64,000 nt of DNA, from NCBI GenBank assembly GCA_965205785.1, contig OZ242188.1, forward strand, positions 1,426,001 through 1,490,000, written 5' to 3'. This stretch comes from BJGV01 sp965205785. Lineage in GTDB: Bacteria; Pseudomonadota; Gammaproteobacteria; Burkholderiales; Nitrosomonadaceae. A program made the translations under genes and the position numbers. Positions 18,150 to 25,254 of the stretch are shown piece by piece. Each line of letters begins with the position of its first letter. Within the stretch, counting starts at the first letter, position 1. Under the pieces are notes generated by a model, which worked only from the letters and a program-made list of their open reading frames with translations, did no database searches and was not told the origin of the DNA.

Positions 18150-19349
18150 TCATGCATAGCAGCGCAGTCTACGGGAGAAGTTTTCTAGTACTTCAATACC
18201 GCTTTCCTCTGCACGGTGGCACCAATCCTCCAGTTGTTTTACTAACTCATCTTTGGTTGCTGTTGAGTGTTGCCACACTGATACAAGTTCTTCACGCATG
18301 GTATAGACTTTATCCAGTGTATCCAGTGTTCTGGTTTTACTTAAGACTAAGCTAAGTTTGGTACGTTCATGTTCTTGTAATGTTTTAGAATCAGCTAAAA
18401 CCCATCGCTTAAGAGTGATATTGTCCACACCATGATGTGTAGCAGCTTCTTTCAAATGATCTATTTCCTTGGCAAAAGTTTGCTTCAGAGAATGAGCATA
18501 CTTTGCTAATACTTCATAACGATGGGAAATAACTGCCTGCAGCGTGTCAGAATCACACTTAGTCTTTGCCGTATCAAGACGTAATTTAGGGGCTGTTTTC
18601 CTGACTTCTGCCAATCCCATTGCTTTTAATATACATATATACATCCAGCCAATATCGAATTCATACCATTTATTGGATAGGCGTGCAGAAGTTGCATACG
18701 CATGGTGATTGTTATGTAATTCTTCGCCACCAATAAGAATACCCCATGGGATAACATTGCGGCTTGCATCTTCTGCTTGGAAGTTGCGATAACCCCAATA
18801 ATGTCCGACACCATTAATAATCCCAGCAGCCAAGAAAGGCGACCAGGCCATTTGAATTGCCCATATGGTTAGTCCAATTGGTCCAAATAGAACAAGATCA
18901 ATGATGAGCATCAAAGAGACACCTTTAACACTATGTTTCGAGTAAATATTACGCTCTATCCAGTCGTCAGGAGTTCCGTGGCCGTATCTTTCCAACGTTT
19001 CCAAGTTTTTAGCTTCTTTACGGTAGAGTTCTGAGCCTTCTTTTACTACTTTTCCTATACTAAGAATTTGAGGGCTATGAGGATCATCGATGGTTTCACA
19101 TTTAGCATGATGTTTGCGATGAATCGCCGTCCATTCTTTGGTAACCATACCTGTAGTAAGCCACAACCAGAAACGAAAGAAATGGCTGGGTATTGCATGT
19201 AATTCTAGAGCCCGATGGGCCTGATGACGGTGTAAAAATATAGTGATACTAGCAATCGTGATATGGGTAACAACCAAGGTAAAGACAACATAGCCCCACC
19301 AAGGCAATTCAATAAGTCCCGATATCATATGGGTAAAGTCCATTTGCAT
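18150..19349 (-). CDS. Membrane fatty-acid desaturase (delta-9 type)
   Basis: Diiron enzyme that introduces a double bond in acyl chains. The three histidine boxes are visible: HRHQAH near residue 40, HRKHH near 79 and HNNHH near 196. Four hydrophobic segments lie around them. About 130 residues after the membrane part (from about 265) are soluble and charged, an extension usual in the betaproteobacterial form but absent from many acyl-CoA desaturases. The start is ATG 19349, with a second Met two codons on. Transcription runs away from the transposase island. Confidence 0.92.
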   Translation of the reverse strand: MQMDFTHMISGLIELPWWGYVVFTLVVTHITIASITIFLHRHQAHRALELHAIPSHFFRFWLWLTTGMVTKEWTAIHRKHHAKCETIDDPHSPQILSIGKVVKEGSELYRKEAKNLETLERYGHGTPDDWIERNIYSKHSVKGVSLMLIIDLVLFGPIGLTIWAIQMAWSPFLAAGIINGVGHYWGYRNFQAEDASRNVIPWGILIGGEELHNNHHAYATSARLSNKWYEFDIGWMYICILKAMGLAEVRKTAPKLRLDTAKTKCDSDTLQAVISHRYEVLAKYAHSLKQTFAKEIDHLKEAATHHGVDNITLKRWVLADSKTLQEHERTKLSLVLSKTRTLDTLDKVYTMREELVSVWQHSTATKDELVKQLEDWCHRAEESGIEVLENFSRRLRCYA

Positions 19350-19804
19350 AAGTTTCCAGTAAGTAGAGATGTTGCAATCTAAAGTGAAATGGGCATTTAG
19401 TCAAGAAATTATACGGCATATTTGTGAGGATCTTTAGGAAAAATACTATATTTTTAATATGTTATGAGAAATAAATCTTCTTGATTTTTATTGCCATCAA
19501 TGCCGCTTTTTATTGATGATAATGGTTACCGTATGGCTGAACCGCAAAAAAGAAACAATAACCTGAGCGACATAATTATAAAAGGTAAAGTTACGTGATT
19601 CAGTCGCGCTTTTTCATTAGAAGTACATATTTAATATTTATGCTCAAGTTATAATATAAATATTAGACAATAGAGACTATCGAATTAATATAGAAGTGTA
19701 GGGATGAGATATTACAACATAAAATATAAACAGATATATATTAATAGTAATGTGGCTGTCGATTATCGTCTTATCAGTTTGGCTAATACATTGGTAAATA
19801 TCCC
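19350..19804. other. Gene-poor spacer at the left edge of the accessory island
   Basis: About 455 nt of very AT-rich DNA between the desaturase start and the transposase promoter. A 32-codon ORF (19500-19598, MPLFIDDNGYRMAEP...) is present but has no clear ribosome site or recognisable family, so I do not call it. I found no inverted repeat here matching the right side of the transposase gene, so the left end of the insertion is not defined. Confidence 0.5.
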
Positions 19805-19833
19805 TTGACAACAAGTAGAGCATAATGTATAGT
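19805..19833 (+). promoter_or_regulatory. Sigma-70-type promoter of the transposase gene
   Basis: A perfect -35 box TTGACA (19805-19810) is followed, after 17 nt, by TATAGT (19828-19833). The ribosome site GGAG lies at 19843-19846, eight bases before ATG 19855. This places the upstream in-frame ATG (19825) inside the promoter and rules it out as the start. Confidence 0.65.
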
Positions 19834-19854
19834 TTAGTCATTGGAGATACAAAT

Positions 19855-20748
19855 ATGACCGAAAAATATACCCGTAAACAGTTTCAAGCCCAATACCCTG
19901 ATGATGAAACGTGCCTACAAGCTGTCCTTCAAAGGCGTTATGGTAACATTGATTCATGCCCGAGCTGTGGTGTAGTTGGTAAGTTAACTCGGATAGAAGG
20001 TCGGCGTGCTTTTGCCTGTCAGGAAGGTTGTCATATTTACCCTTGCTCGGGAACAGTTTTTGAGAAATCCTGTACACCATTAACAGATTGGTTTTATGCG
20101 ATGTATCTTATGACCGCAACCCGTAATGGTGTATCAGCCAAGGAACTACAACGTCAGCTAGGAGTAACCTATAAATGTGCGTGGCGCATCGGACACCAAT
20201 TGCGTGAACTCATGGCTGCAAGGGATAAAGCTAACAACCCTAGCTCTTTGTCCGGTCATGTTGAAATGGACGAAACCTATATTGGTGGCAAGGTAAAAGT
20301 TAAAAAGCAAGGTAAAGGAGAATATCTCAAAAATAAGAGTACAGTGTTTGGAATGGTGCAACGTAATGGATCGCTTCGAGGTAAGGTTGTACCCAATGAG
20401 AAAAGGGCTACATTACTACCAATCGTACAAAATAATATCGAAGCCGGAACTACAATTTCAACTGATACACACCGTTCCTATACATCACTAAAAAATATGG
20501 GATATACCCATGGTAAGGTTAATCACAATATTGATGAGTGGGTAAACGGTATCTACTACACAAATACAATTGAAGGTTTTTGGTCACACCTAAAACGCGG
20601 TATCCGAAGTACCCATGCCTCAGTATCACGTAAGCATTTACAGAAATATGTAAATGAGTTTGCATTCAGATATAACAACCGTGAAGCACCAGCTGGTATG
20701 TTTCATAGGATGCTAGCACAGATCAGCAAACCTACTATTTCTTCTTAA
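19855..20748 (+). CDS. IS1595-family (ISXO2-like) transposase
   Basis: A 297-residue protein with an N-terminal zinc-ribbon (CPSCG near residue 38, then FACQEGCHIYPCSGTVFEKS) and a DDE-type catalytic region beginning VEMDETYIGGK, continuing STDTHRSY, and ending NTIEGFWSHLKRGIRSTH and YVNEFAFRYNNR. This order is the IS1595/ISXO2 pattern, and the frame is intact. It has its own strong promoter and ribosome site. I found no terminal inverted repeats or target duplication, so the element ends are unknown and it may be degraded outside the gene or part of a larger island. Confidence 0.92.
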   Translation: MTEKYTRKQFQAQYPDDETCLQAVLQRRYGNIDSCPSCGVVGKLTRIEGRRAFACQEGCHIYPCSGTVFEKSCTPLTDWFYAMYLMTATRNGVSAKELQRQLGVTYKCAWRIGHQLRELMAARDKANNPSSLSGHVEMDETYIGGKVKVKKQGKGEYLKNKSTVFGMVQRNGSLRGKVVPNEKRATLLPIVQNNIEAGTTISTDTHRSYTSLKNMGYTHGKVNHNIDEWVNGIYYTNTIEGFWSHLKRGIRSTHASVSRKHLQKYVNEFAFRYNNREAPAGMFHRMLAQISKPTISS

Positions 20749-20899
20749 CACCTAGAACGGCATCATCAAGAAGACGATTAAAGCGGCCTCTATTACCGCT
20801 GGTTGTCTCAACGCGTTTGTTATCCCTATGTCTTTCTTTATCCTTTGGTGATAATGATATAGAATATTTAGTCTGTTTGTTTGTCGTTTTTATAGCCAT
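20735..20899 (-). CDS. Small basic protein convergent with the transposase
   Basis: A 54-residue ORF with start ATG 20899-20897 and a good ribosome site (GAGGAAA ending just before it). It begins MAIKTTNKQTKYSISLSPKDK and ends DDAVLGVKKK. One short beta-like stretch (YSISL) followed by a charged helical part faintly recalls ribbon-helix-helix regulators, but I do not recognise a family. Its stop (20735-20737) overlaps the 3' end of the transposase gene by 14 bases, tail to tail, so it may travel with the transposase. Good ribosome site and codon pattern support a real gene. Confidence 0.5.
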   Translation of the reverse strand: MAIKTTNKQTKYSISLSPKDKERHRDNKRVETTSGNRGRFNRLLDDAVLGVKKK

Positions 20900-21081
20900 T
20901 ATTTCCTCATGAATTTAACAACACTATTTTAAGAAATTATATCTTATTGAAATATATAGTATAATTTTCTCACGTTTATTTATGGGGTTAACTCACGGCT
21001 AAAGCATCCGTAACTTATCATGTTTATTGTGGAATAGCGTTGCTATTTTCAGCATCTTATGTTAATATGGAAGAACGTGAA

Positions 21082-21109
21082 AAAGCCGAGGTGGTTAGAC
21101 CTCGGCTTT
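21082..21109 (+). terminator. Strong hairpin in the leader of the unknown accessory gene
   Basis: Ten perfect base pairs (21082-21091 with 21100-21109) around an 8-nt loop, with GC-rich core GCCGAGG/CCTCGGC and AAA/TTT ends. No long T run follows, so termination would be weak; attenuation or mRNA processing is also possible. It lies within a 33-codon ORF (21067-21168). Confidence 0.5.
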
Positions 21110-21120
21110 CTGAATCAAAT

Positions 21121-21156
21121 CTTGGGGTTTTTACCCCTCTATTGAGGGAAACCAAG
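21121..21156 (+). promoter_or_regulatory. Mutually exclusive leader hairpins
   Basis: GGGGT/ACCCC (21124-21128/21133-21137) and CCCTC/GAGGG (21135-21139/21144-21148) share bases, so only one can form at a time. CTTGG (21121-21125) and CCAAG (21152-21156) could close an outer stem. The layout suggests a switchable leader ahead of ATG 21198, by inference only. Confidence 0.3.
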
Positions 21157-21197
21157 TTTAGAGCTTAAACCATCGACAGAAAAGAGGACAGTTAGCA

Positions 21198-21746
21198 ATG
21201 AACAATATAGCAGATCACATCGACTTTGTAAAGTCCCAAATAGAGTATCAAGACCGTAGAGCAACCGCTACACGTAGTAATCCGAAAAAATTAAATTTCC
21301 ATTGTGAAAGTGCAGAACACTTTCGCTCCCTACTCACATTCCTTGAAAAAACCTGGATAGACAGAGACAAAAATCTGCCGTCACATGATGTTGATCCAGC
21401 CGGAATATTGTTTCAAAAAGAACTAGCTGGCTTACCAAAGGAAGTAATTGAACAGTTAAGTATCAAAAATAAAGACCCACAAGAAATTTTAATAACCGAG
21501 TTGATAGACGCTGCTGGTGGCAAGCTTTCTTTAGATAGAATTTTGATAGGAATTTATTATAAAACCAAGGAAATTGTAAAGCGTCCGTTACTAACGGCTA
21601 AGCTATATCGCATGGTTCAGAATGAGCAAATTTACAAGGAACCAAACAAAAGAAGCGTTTACACAACCACTCCCATTAGTCAAACTGATAGCACAGAGAA
21701 TGACGATGAAGATTCTAACCAATCACAAGAGGAAGGTGAATTATGA
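21198..21746 (+). CDS. Unknown accessory protein with a winged-helix-like segment and acidic tail
   Basis: A 182-residue protein of no family I recognise. The N-terminal half is charged and probably helical. Residues about 109-155 (GGKLSLDRILIGIYY... RPLLTAKLYRMVQNEQIYKEP) look like a winged helix-turn-helix as found in phage and restriction-associated proteins. The last 25 residues are acidic and polar (ENDDEDSNQSQEEGEL). A ribosome site AGAGGA lies at 21182-21187, about ten bases before the ATG. It sits between the transposase and the tRNA-like element and is probably island cargo; a DNA-binding role is inference. Confidence 0.6.
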   Translation: MNNIADHIDFVKSQIEYQDRRATATRSNPKKLNFHCESAEHFRSLLTFLEKTWIDRDKNLPSHDVDPAGILFQKELAGLPKEVIEQLSIKNKDPQEILITELIDAAGGKLSLDRILIGIYYKTKEIVKRPLLTAKLYRMVQNEQIYKEPNKRSVYTTTPISQTDSTENDDEDSNQSQEEGEL

Positions 21747-21805
21747 GGCTCTAAAGCAGAGGCCGAGCGTACTATGCCTTCGTTGCTCGCGACCCAAATA
21801 GAAAA

Positions 21806-21849
21806 ACCCGTATTAAGTCTCAGTCTTGTCGGACAAACTTAATACGGGT
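21806..21849. repeat. 13-bp perfect inverted repeat
   Basis: Positions 21806-21818 and 21837-21849 are exact reverse complements, with an 18-nt loop that has its own short TTGT/ACAA pairing. No T run follows. It lies between the stop of the unknown gene (21746) and the tRNA-like sequence (21871). Confidence 0.55.
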
Positions 21850-21870
21850 GGTGAGGCACTAATAAACATT

Positions 21871-21937
21871 GGGGCGGGTTAGGTACGACTGTGGTCTCCT
21901 AAACTTCATGCCGAGGGTTCAATTCCCTTCCGCTCCA
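21871..21937 (+). other. tRNA-like sequence with a shortened D region, anticodon-position CCT
   Basis: The 7-nt GGGGCGG (21871-21877) pairs fully, with one G-U, with CCGCTCC (21930-21936); discriminator A is 21937. A T arm of five pairs encloses the canonical loop TTCAATT (21913-21929). A 17-nt anticodon arm (21891-21907) has loop CTCCTAA and four of five stem pairs (T-T mismatch). The variable region is 5 nt. Only 13 nt (21878-21890) are left for positions 8-26, where a full D arm cannot form. No CCA is encoded. It may be a decayed phage-type tRNA(Arg), an attachment-site remnant or a tRNA mimic. Confidence 0.5.
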
Positions 21938-22024
21938 TTTCTTTCAACTTCGCTTTATAGTTGAGCATACATATATATAGTATGTCAAGTTTGAATAAAG
22001 CGTGTTTTATGGAGTATTTTTAAC

Positions 22025-22276
22025 ATGGCAAGCAAGAAAACAATAGAGCAAGTATGGGATAAGGCTAAGCCCATTAGAGGTAAAAACCCAGATGTATGGT
22101 GAAAAGATGGCGAGGACAATAAGATTAGGAAGCCATCTTATGGGACTACGGGTGAATATGGATGGGAAATAGACCATAAGCATCCAGAGTCTAAAGGTGG
22201 TTCTGATAATCCAAGTAACCTCCAACCATTACACTGGGAAGAGAACCGAGAAAAATCAGACAAAGTTAAGAAGTAG
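22025..22276 (+). pseudogene. HNH endonuclease interrupted by an in-frame TGA
   Basis: The 84-codon frame from ATG 22025 to TAG 22274-22276 starts MASKKTIEQVWDKAKPIRGKN and ends in an HNH core: GWEIDHKHPESKGG, then NLQPLHWEENREK. The only break is TGA at 22100-22102, just after DVW. From memory of this small phage-type HNH family an Arg follows DVW, and CGA to TGA is a single C-to-T change. Everything downstream, including the catalytic D-H, N and H, is intact, so the inactivation looks recent, or is a sequencing error. Its 3' end overlaps the convergent 74-residue ORF by 11 bases. Confidence 0.75.
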
Positions 22277-22490
22277 ACTCTTGTTCTGAGAAATAGAAGT
22301 TGTAGTTAATAGCAACACAGAGGGCATCCTGAATTTGTTGAGGCGTTAAACCTTCAACACCTACACGGGCGCCTTCTTTCCCTACCGTAATTATTATTGC
22401 TCCATCATCACCATAATTTGATGCAATTGATTTTGCCATCCGTCTAAGTGCGATTGGCGTTACCTTGCCAAGGTTGGTATTATTATCCAT
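22266..22490 (-). CDS. Small conserved-looking protein of unknown function
   Basis: A 74-residue ORF starting MDNNTNLGKVTPIALRRMAKS, with an internal segment GAIIITVGKEGARVGVEGLTPQQIQDALCVAINY. I recall similar short proteins from phage-rich regions of proteobacteria, but cannot name the family. It converges with the HNH relic and overlaps its end. It marks the right side of the accessory stretch; the next gene is of ordinary chromosomal type. Confidence 0.6.
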   Translation of the reverse strand: MDNNTNLGKVTPIALRRMAKSIASNYGDDGAIIITVGKEGARVGVEGLTPQQIQDALCVAINYNFYFSEQESTS

Positions 22491-22579
22491 TATCTTTCAC
22501 TTGTTGCGAAGGGATACTTACCAATACATTACCTGATTCAAATAACAGTCCAGTAATCTGGAATTAACCTAGTATTTTT

Positions 22580-23836
22580 ATGTATAAGTTTCTTAGATTT
22601 CTTACATTTTGTTTATTTGGTTTTATACTTACGTTATTTGTTATTTTACTGGTAGTTTTTGAAGAAGAGCCTCTAGTAGACCGCCAAGTAATCCTTGCAC
22701 CTGATCATGTGGAACGTGCAAAAAAGATTATTGACGTACATCGCTATCAAGTGCGGCCAGGCATGACTGCAGCTGTTACAGTGAGATCTGAAGATGTTGA
22801 TCTTGCAGCTAATTACTTGGCAGATCGTTTTGTAAAAGGAAGCGCACGGGTAGCACTTGCCAACCAAAACGCTCATGTTCTTCTGAGTATTCCGACGTTC
22901 TGGAGCCCAATGGGCGATTACCTTAATGTAGAAGCAACACTGGTTGAAACAGAAGGAATTCCTCAGCCTCAATCTGTACGTTTCGGAAGTTTAGTGGTGC
23001 CAGATTTACTTACCAATATATTGGTGCCTCTAGCTATTTACGGGTTAAAACAAATTCCAAGGTATCAAATAGGTTTGGATGCACTTCGGAAGGTTAAGAT
23101 ATCACAAAACGAATTGAATGTTGTCTACCACTGGGAAGGTGGGTTTACCCAAAAAATGCGAGCATCGATTGTTAGTGAACAGGAGCATAAACAGTTATTT
23201 CTTTATCACTCCTTATTAACTAATAATAGTCTTCTCCATGGCACGGAAACTACGATATCTCTTTCTGAAATTTTGCCGCCATTATTAAATCTTGCTGCTA
23301 AGCGCTCAGAAACTGGTAATGCTTTAGAAGAAAATCGTGCTGCAATCTTAGTTGTAACATTTTATACTCTTGGTAAATCCCTGAAGTCGATTTCTCCAGA
23401 AGCAGCTACTTGGCCTAAGCCAATAAAGAAAGTTGTTACTGTTAGTGGTCGTGATGACTTTGCGAAGCATTTTATGGTTTCAGCTACAATAGCGGCTTAT
23501 GCTGATACAGCATTATCTGATGTAGTTGGTTTGTACAAAGAGATTGAAGACTCCCGAACAGGAAGTGGTTTTTCATTTAATGATATTGCTGCTGATCGTG
23601 CTGGTACTAAATTTGGTGAAAAAGCAGTAGCTAGCAAAGATTTAGCAAAACAGCTTCAAAAGCGTGTAGCTTCCGGATTAATAGACTCGGATTTAATGCC
23701 GCACTGGTCAGATTTGCCAGAATTTATGCCCGAAGTTGAATTTAAACGGCGGTTTGGTGGTGTTGGTGCACCTGCATACAAACGTATGATGAAGAAGATA
23801 GAACAGCGGGTTTCCATCCTGGGGGTTTTGAACTAA
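22580..23836 (+). CDS. Conserved hypothetical protein with N-terminal membrane anchor
   Basis: A 418-residue protein. Residues 4-27 form one hydrophobic signal anchor, and the rest is probably periplasmic. The C-terminal 120 residues carry a strongly patterned stretch (DVVGLYKEIEDSRTGSGFSFNDIAADRAGTKFGEKA, then MPHWSDLPEFMPEVEFKRRFGG) that I recall from uncharacterised betaproteobacterial proteins; no function is known to me. The FNDIAADRAGTRFGE pattern suggests a membrane-associated proteolysis- or wall-related helper, but this is only a guess. It converges with tesA, 41 nt away. Confidence 0.75.
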   Translation: MYKFLRFLTFCLFGFILTLFVILLVVFEEEPLVDRQVILAPDHVERAKKIIDVHRYQVRPGMTAAVTVRSEDVDLAANYLADRFVKGSARVALANQNAHVLLSIPTFWSPMGDYLNVEATLVETEGIPQPQSVRFGSLVVPDLLTNILVPLAIYGLKQIPRYQIGLDALRKVKISQNELNVVYHWEGGFTQKMRASIVSEQEHKQLFLYHSLLTNNSLLHGTETTISLSEILPPLLNLAAKRSETGNALEENRAAILVVTFYTLGKSLKSISPEAATWPKPIKKVVTVSGRDDFAKHFMVSATIAAYADTALSDVVGLYKEIEDSRTGSGFSFNDIAADRAGTKFGEKAVASKDLAKQLQKRVASGLIDSDLMPHWSDLPEFMPEVEFKRRFGGVGAPAYKRMMKKIEQRVSILGVLN

Positions 23837-23877
23837 GAATTAATAGGCAATTAAATTTTAACAATAATTTATATATC

Positions 23878-24528
23878 TTAATTTGACATAATCATTTTAT
23901 GTAAGACTTTCCATACATTATTAAGGATTATTTCTTGGGCAATTTTGTTAGGATGCATTCTGTCTGCTTGAAAATATTCGGGCTTGTCACCGAAGCCTTC
24001 TAGCAGGAATGGGACTAACCTAAGCTTGTGATGATTTGCAATTTGCCGGTAAATAGCTGAGAAGTTTTGTGTGTATGTTGCTCCATAATTTGGAGGTAGA
24101 CGCATACCTACTAATAATACTGATGCTTTATTCTGTTTACATGCTTTTACAATAGCTTCCAGATTATCGCGGATGGATTTAATAGGCATACCGCGTAGTC
24201 CGTCATTTGCTCCAAGTTCAACAATAACAATGTTAGGGTGAAAACGCTTAAGTACTTGTTCAATTCGATTGAGACCTCCGAGTGCTGTTTCGCCACTGAT
24301 ACTGGCATTGATTACTTGGTAGGTTGGTTGGTGTATTTTTAGTTGTTTCTTTAGCAAACTTACCCATCCGGTTTTTTGTGGTAAGCCATAGCCTGCTGAC
24401 AAACTGTCTCCATATATCATAATGGTGGTGGCTTCTGTAGAAGAAGAATTGGGATCTGTACTGCTATAAGCAATATTAGACGTAGTACTTAACAATAAAA
24501 TACTTAAAGTAATTAGAAAGGTTTTCAT
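23878..24528 (-). CDS. tesA: GDSL lysophospholipase/thioesterase TesA
   Basis: Periplasmic SGNH hydrolase acting as arylesterase, lysophospholipase and thioesterase. A signal peptide covers residues 1-22. The four SGNH blocks are visible: GDSLSAGYGL with the catalytic Ser (about residue 42), the Gly block (ISGETALGG), GANDGLRG with the Asn, and DRMHPN with the catalytic Asp and His. Length 216 is typical. Its start codon shares the bases CATG with that of the divergent ABC transporter gene, an arrangement like E. coli tesA-ybbA. Confidence 0.94.
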   Translation of the reverse strand: MKTFLITLSILLLSTTSNIAYSSTDPNSSSTEATTIMIYGDSLSAGYGLPQKTGWVSLLKKQLKIHQPTYQVINASISGETALGGLNRIEQVLKRFHPNIVIVELGANDGLRGMPIKSIRDNLEAIVKACKQNKASVLLVGMRLPPNYGATYTQNFSAIYRQIANHHKLRLVPFLLEGFGDKPEYFQADRMHPNKIAQEIILNNVWKVLHKMIMSN

Positions 24529-25213
24529 GATAGATAATTTAATTTCAAAGCCTATTGTACAAGCAATTTCCCTTACTAAACATGTCAGAAGTAGTGATAC
24601 TCAACTTACTATCTTGCAGGATATTAACTTGGAAGTGAGTATTGGTGAAGCTGTTTCAATTGTGGGTGCTTCTGGATCAGGAAAATCCACATTGTTGGGG
24701 CTGCTTGCAGGACTTGATATTCCTTCTAGTGGAAAGGTGTATCTTAATGGGGAAGACATTTTCTCATTGAGCGAGGATGATCGAGCTGAACTGCGAAGTC
24801 GAGTACTTGGTTTTGTATTCCAATCATTTCAGTTGTTACCCGTACTGACAGCAATTGAGAATGTAATGTTGCCATTAGAACTATCAGGTGTAAGTAACGC
24901 ACGTAAAGTTGCACTTGAATTACTTGGTCGAGTTGGGTTAGAGGCACGTCTAAATCATTATCCAAAGCAACTTTCGGGTGGCGAACAGCAACGTGTGGCT
25001 ATTGCACGGGCATATGTTACACATCCAATACTGCTACTAGCTGATGAGCCAACCGGAAATTTAGATTCATCTACCGGCACTCAAATCATAGAGCTTATGT
25101 TTGAGCTTAATCGTGAGAAGAATACTACATTGATTCTGGTAACCCATGACGAAGCTATCTCTAGTCGTTGTACACGACAGGTTAAGTTAGTTGGAGGGAA
25201 GATTAGCAATTAA
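24527..25213 (+). CDS. ABC transporter ATP-binding protein (YbbA/LolD type)
   Basis: A 228-residue ATPase with Walker A GASGSGKST (about 48-56), Q-loop FVFQSFQLLP, signature LSGGEQQR, Walker B LLLADEPTGNLD and the H-loop THDE. It belongs to the MacB/LolD/YbbA subgroup, which pairs with FtsX-like permeases. The ATG (24527) overlaps the tesA start on the other strand; its ribosome site AAAGG is inside tesA. The permease gene follows 41 nt later, and the two form one exporter of unknown substrate. Confidence 0.92.
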   Translation: MIDNLISKPIVQAISLTKHVRSSDTQLTILQDINLEVSIGEAVSIVGASGSGKSTLLGLLAGLDIPSSGKVYLNGEDIFSLSEDDRAELRSRVLGFVFQSFQLLPVLTAIENVMLPLELSGVSNARKVALELLGRVGLEARLNHYPKQLSGGEQQRVAIARAYVTHPILLLADEPTGNLDSSTGTQIIELMFELNREKNTTLILVTHDEAISSRCTRQVKLVGGKISN

Positions 25214-25254
25214 TCATATATATCTCTTAATCTTAATATGGTGAAATATCTATT

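Noticed and set aside
19500..19598. 32-codon ORF MPLFIDDNGYRMAEP...
   Set aside because: Possible remnant but no ribosome site, family or codon evidence.
19825..19854. Longer transposase start at ATG 19825
   Set aside because: It falls between the promoter boxes (TTGACA 19805, TATAGT 19828), whereas ATG 19855 has a GGAG site at proper distance.
20984..21020. Right terminal inverted repeat of the transposase element
   Set aside because: GGGGTTAACTCACGGC looked like a possible end, but no reverse-complement partner occurs upstream of the transposase gene.
21067..21168. 33-codon ORF as an independent gene
   Set aside because: It coincides with hairpins and lacks a clear ribosome site; kept only as a possible leader peptide in the findings.
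21740..21940. tmRNA (ssrA) gene or two-piece tmRNA
   Set aside because: The T arm and acceptor pairing invite this, but no tag-peptide frame resembling ANDENYALAA and no long tmRNA body were seen, and both acceptor halves lie within 67 nt in normal order.
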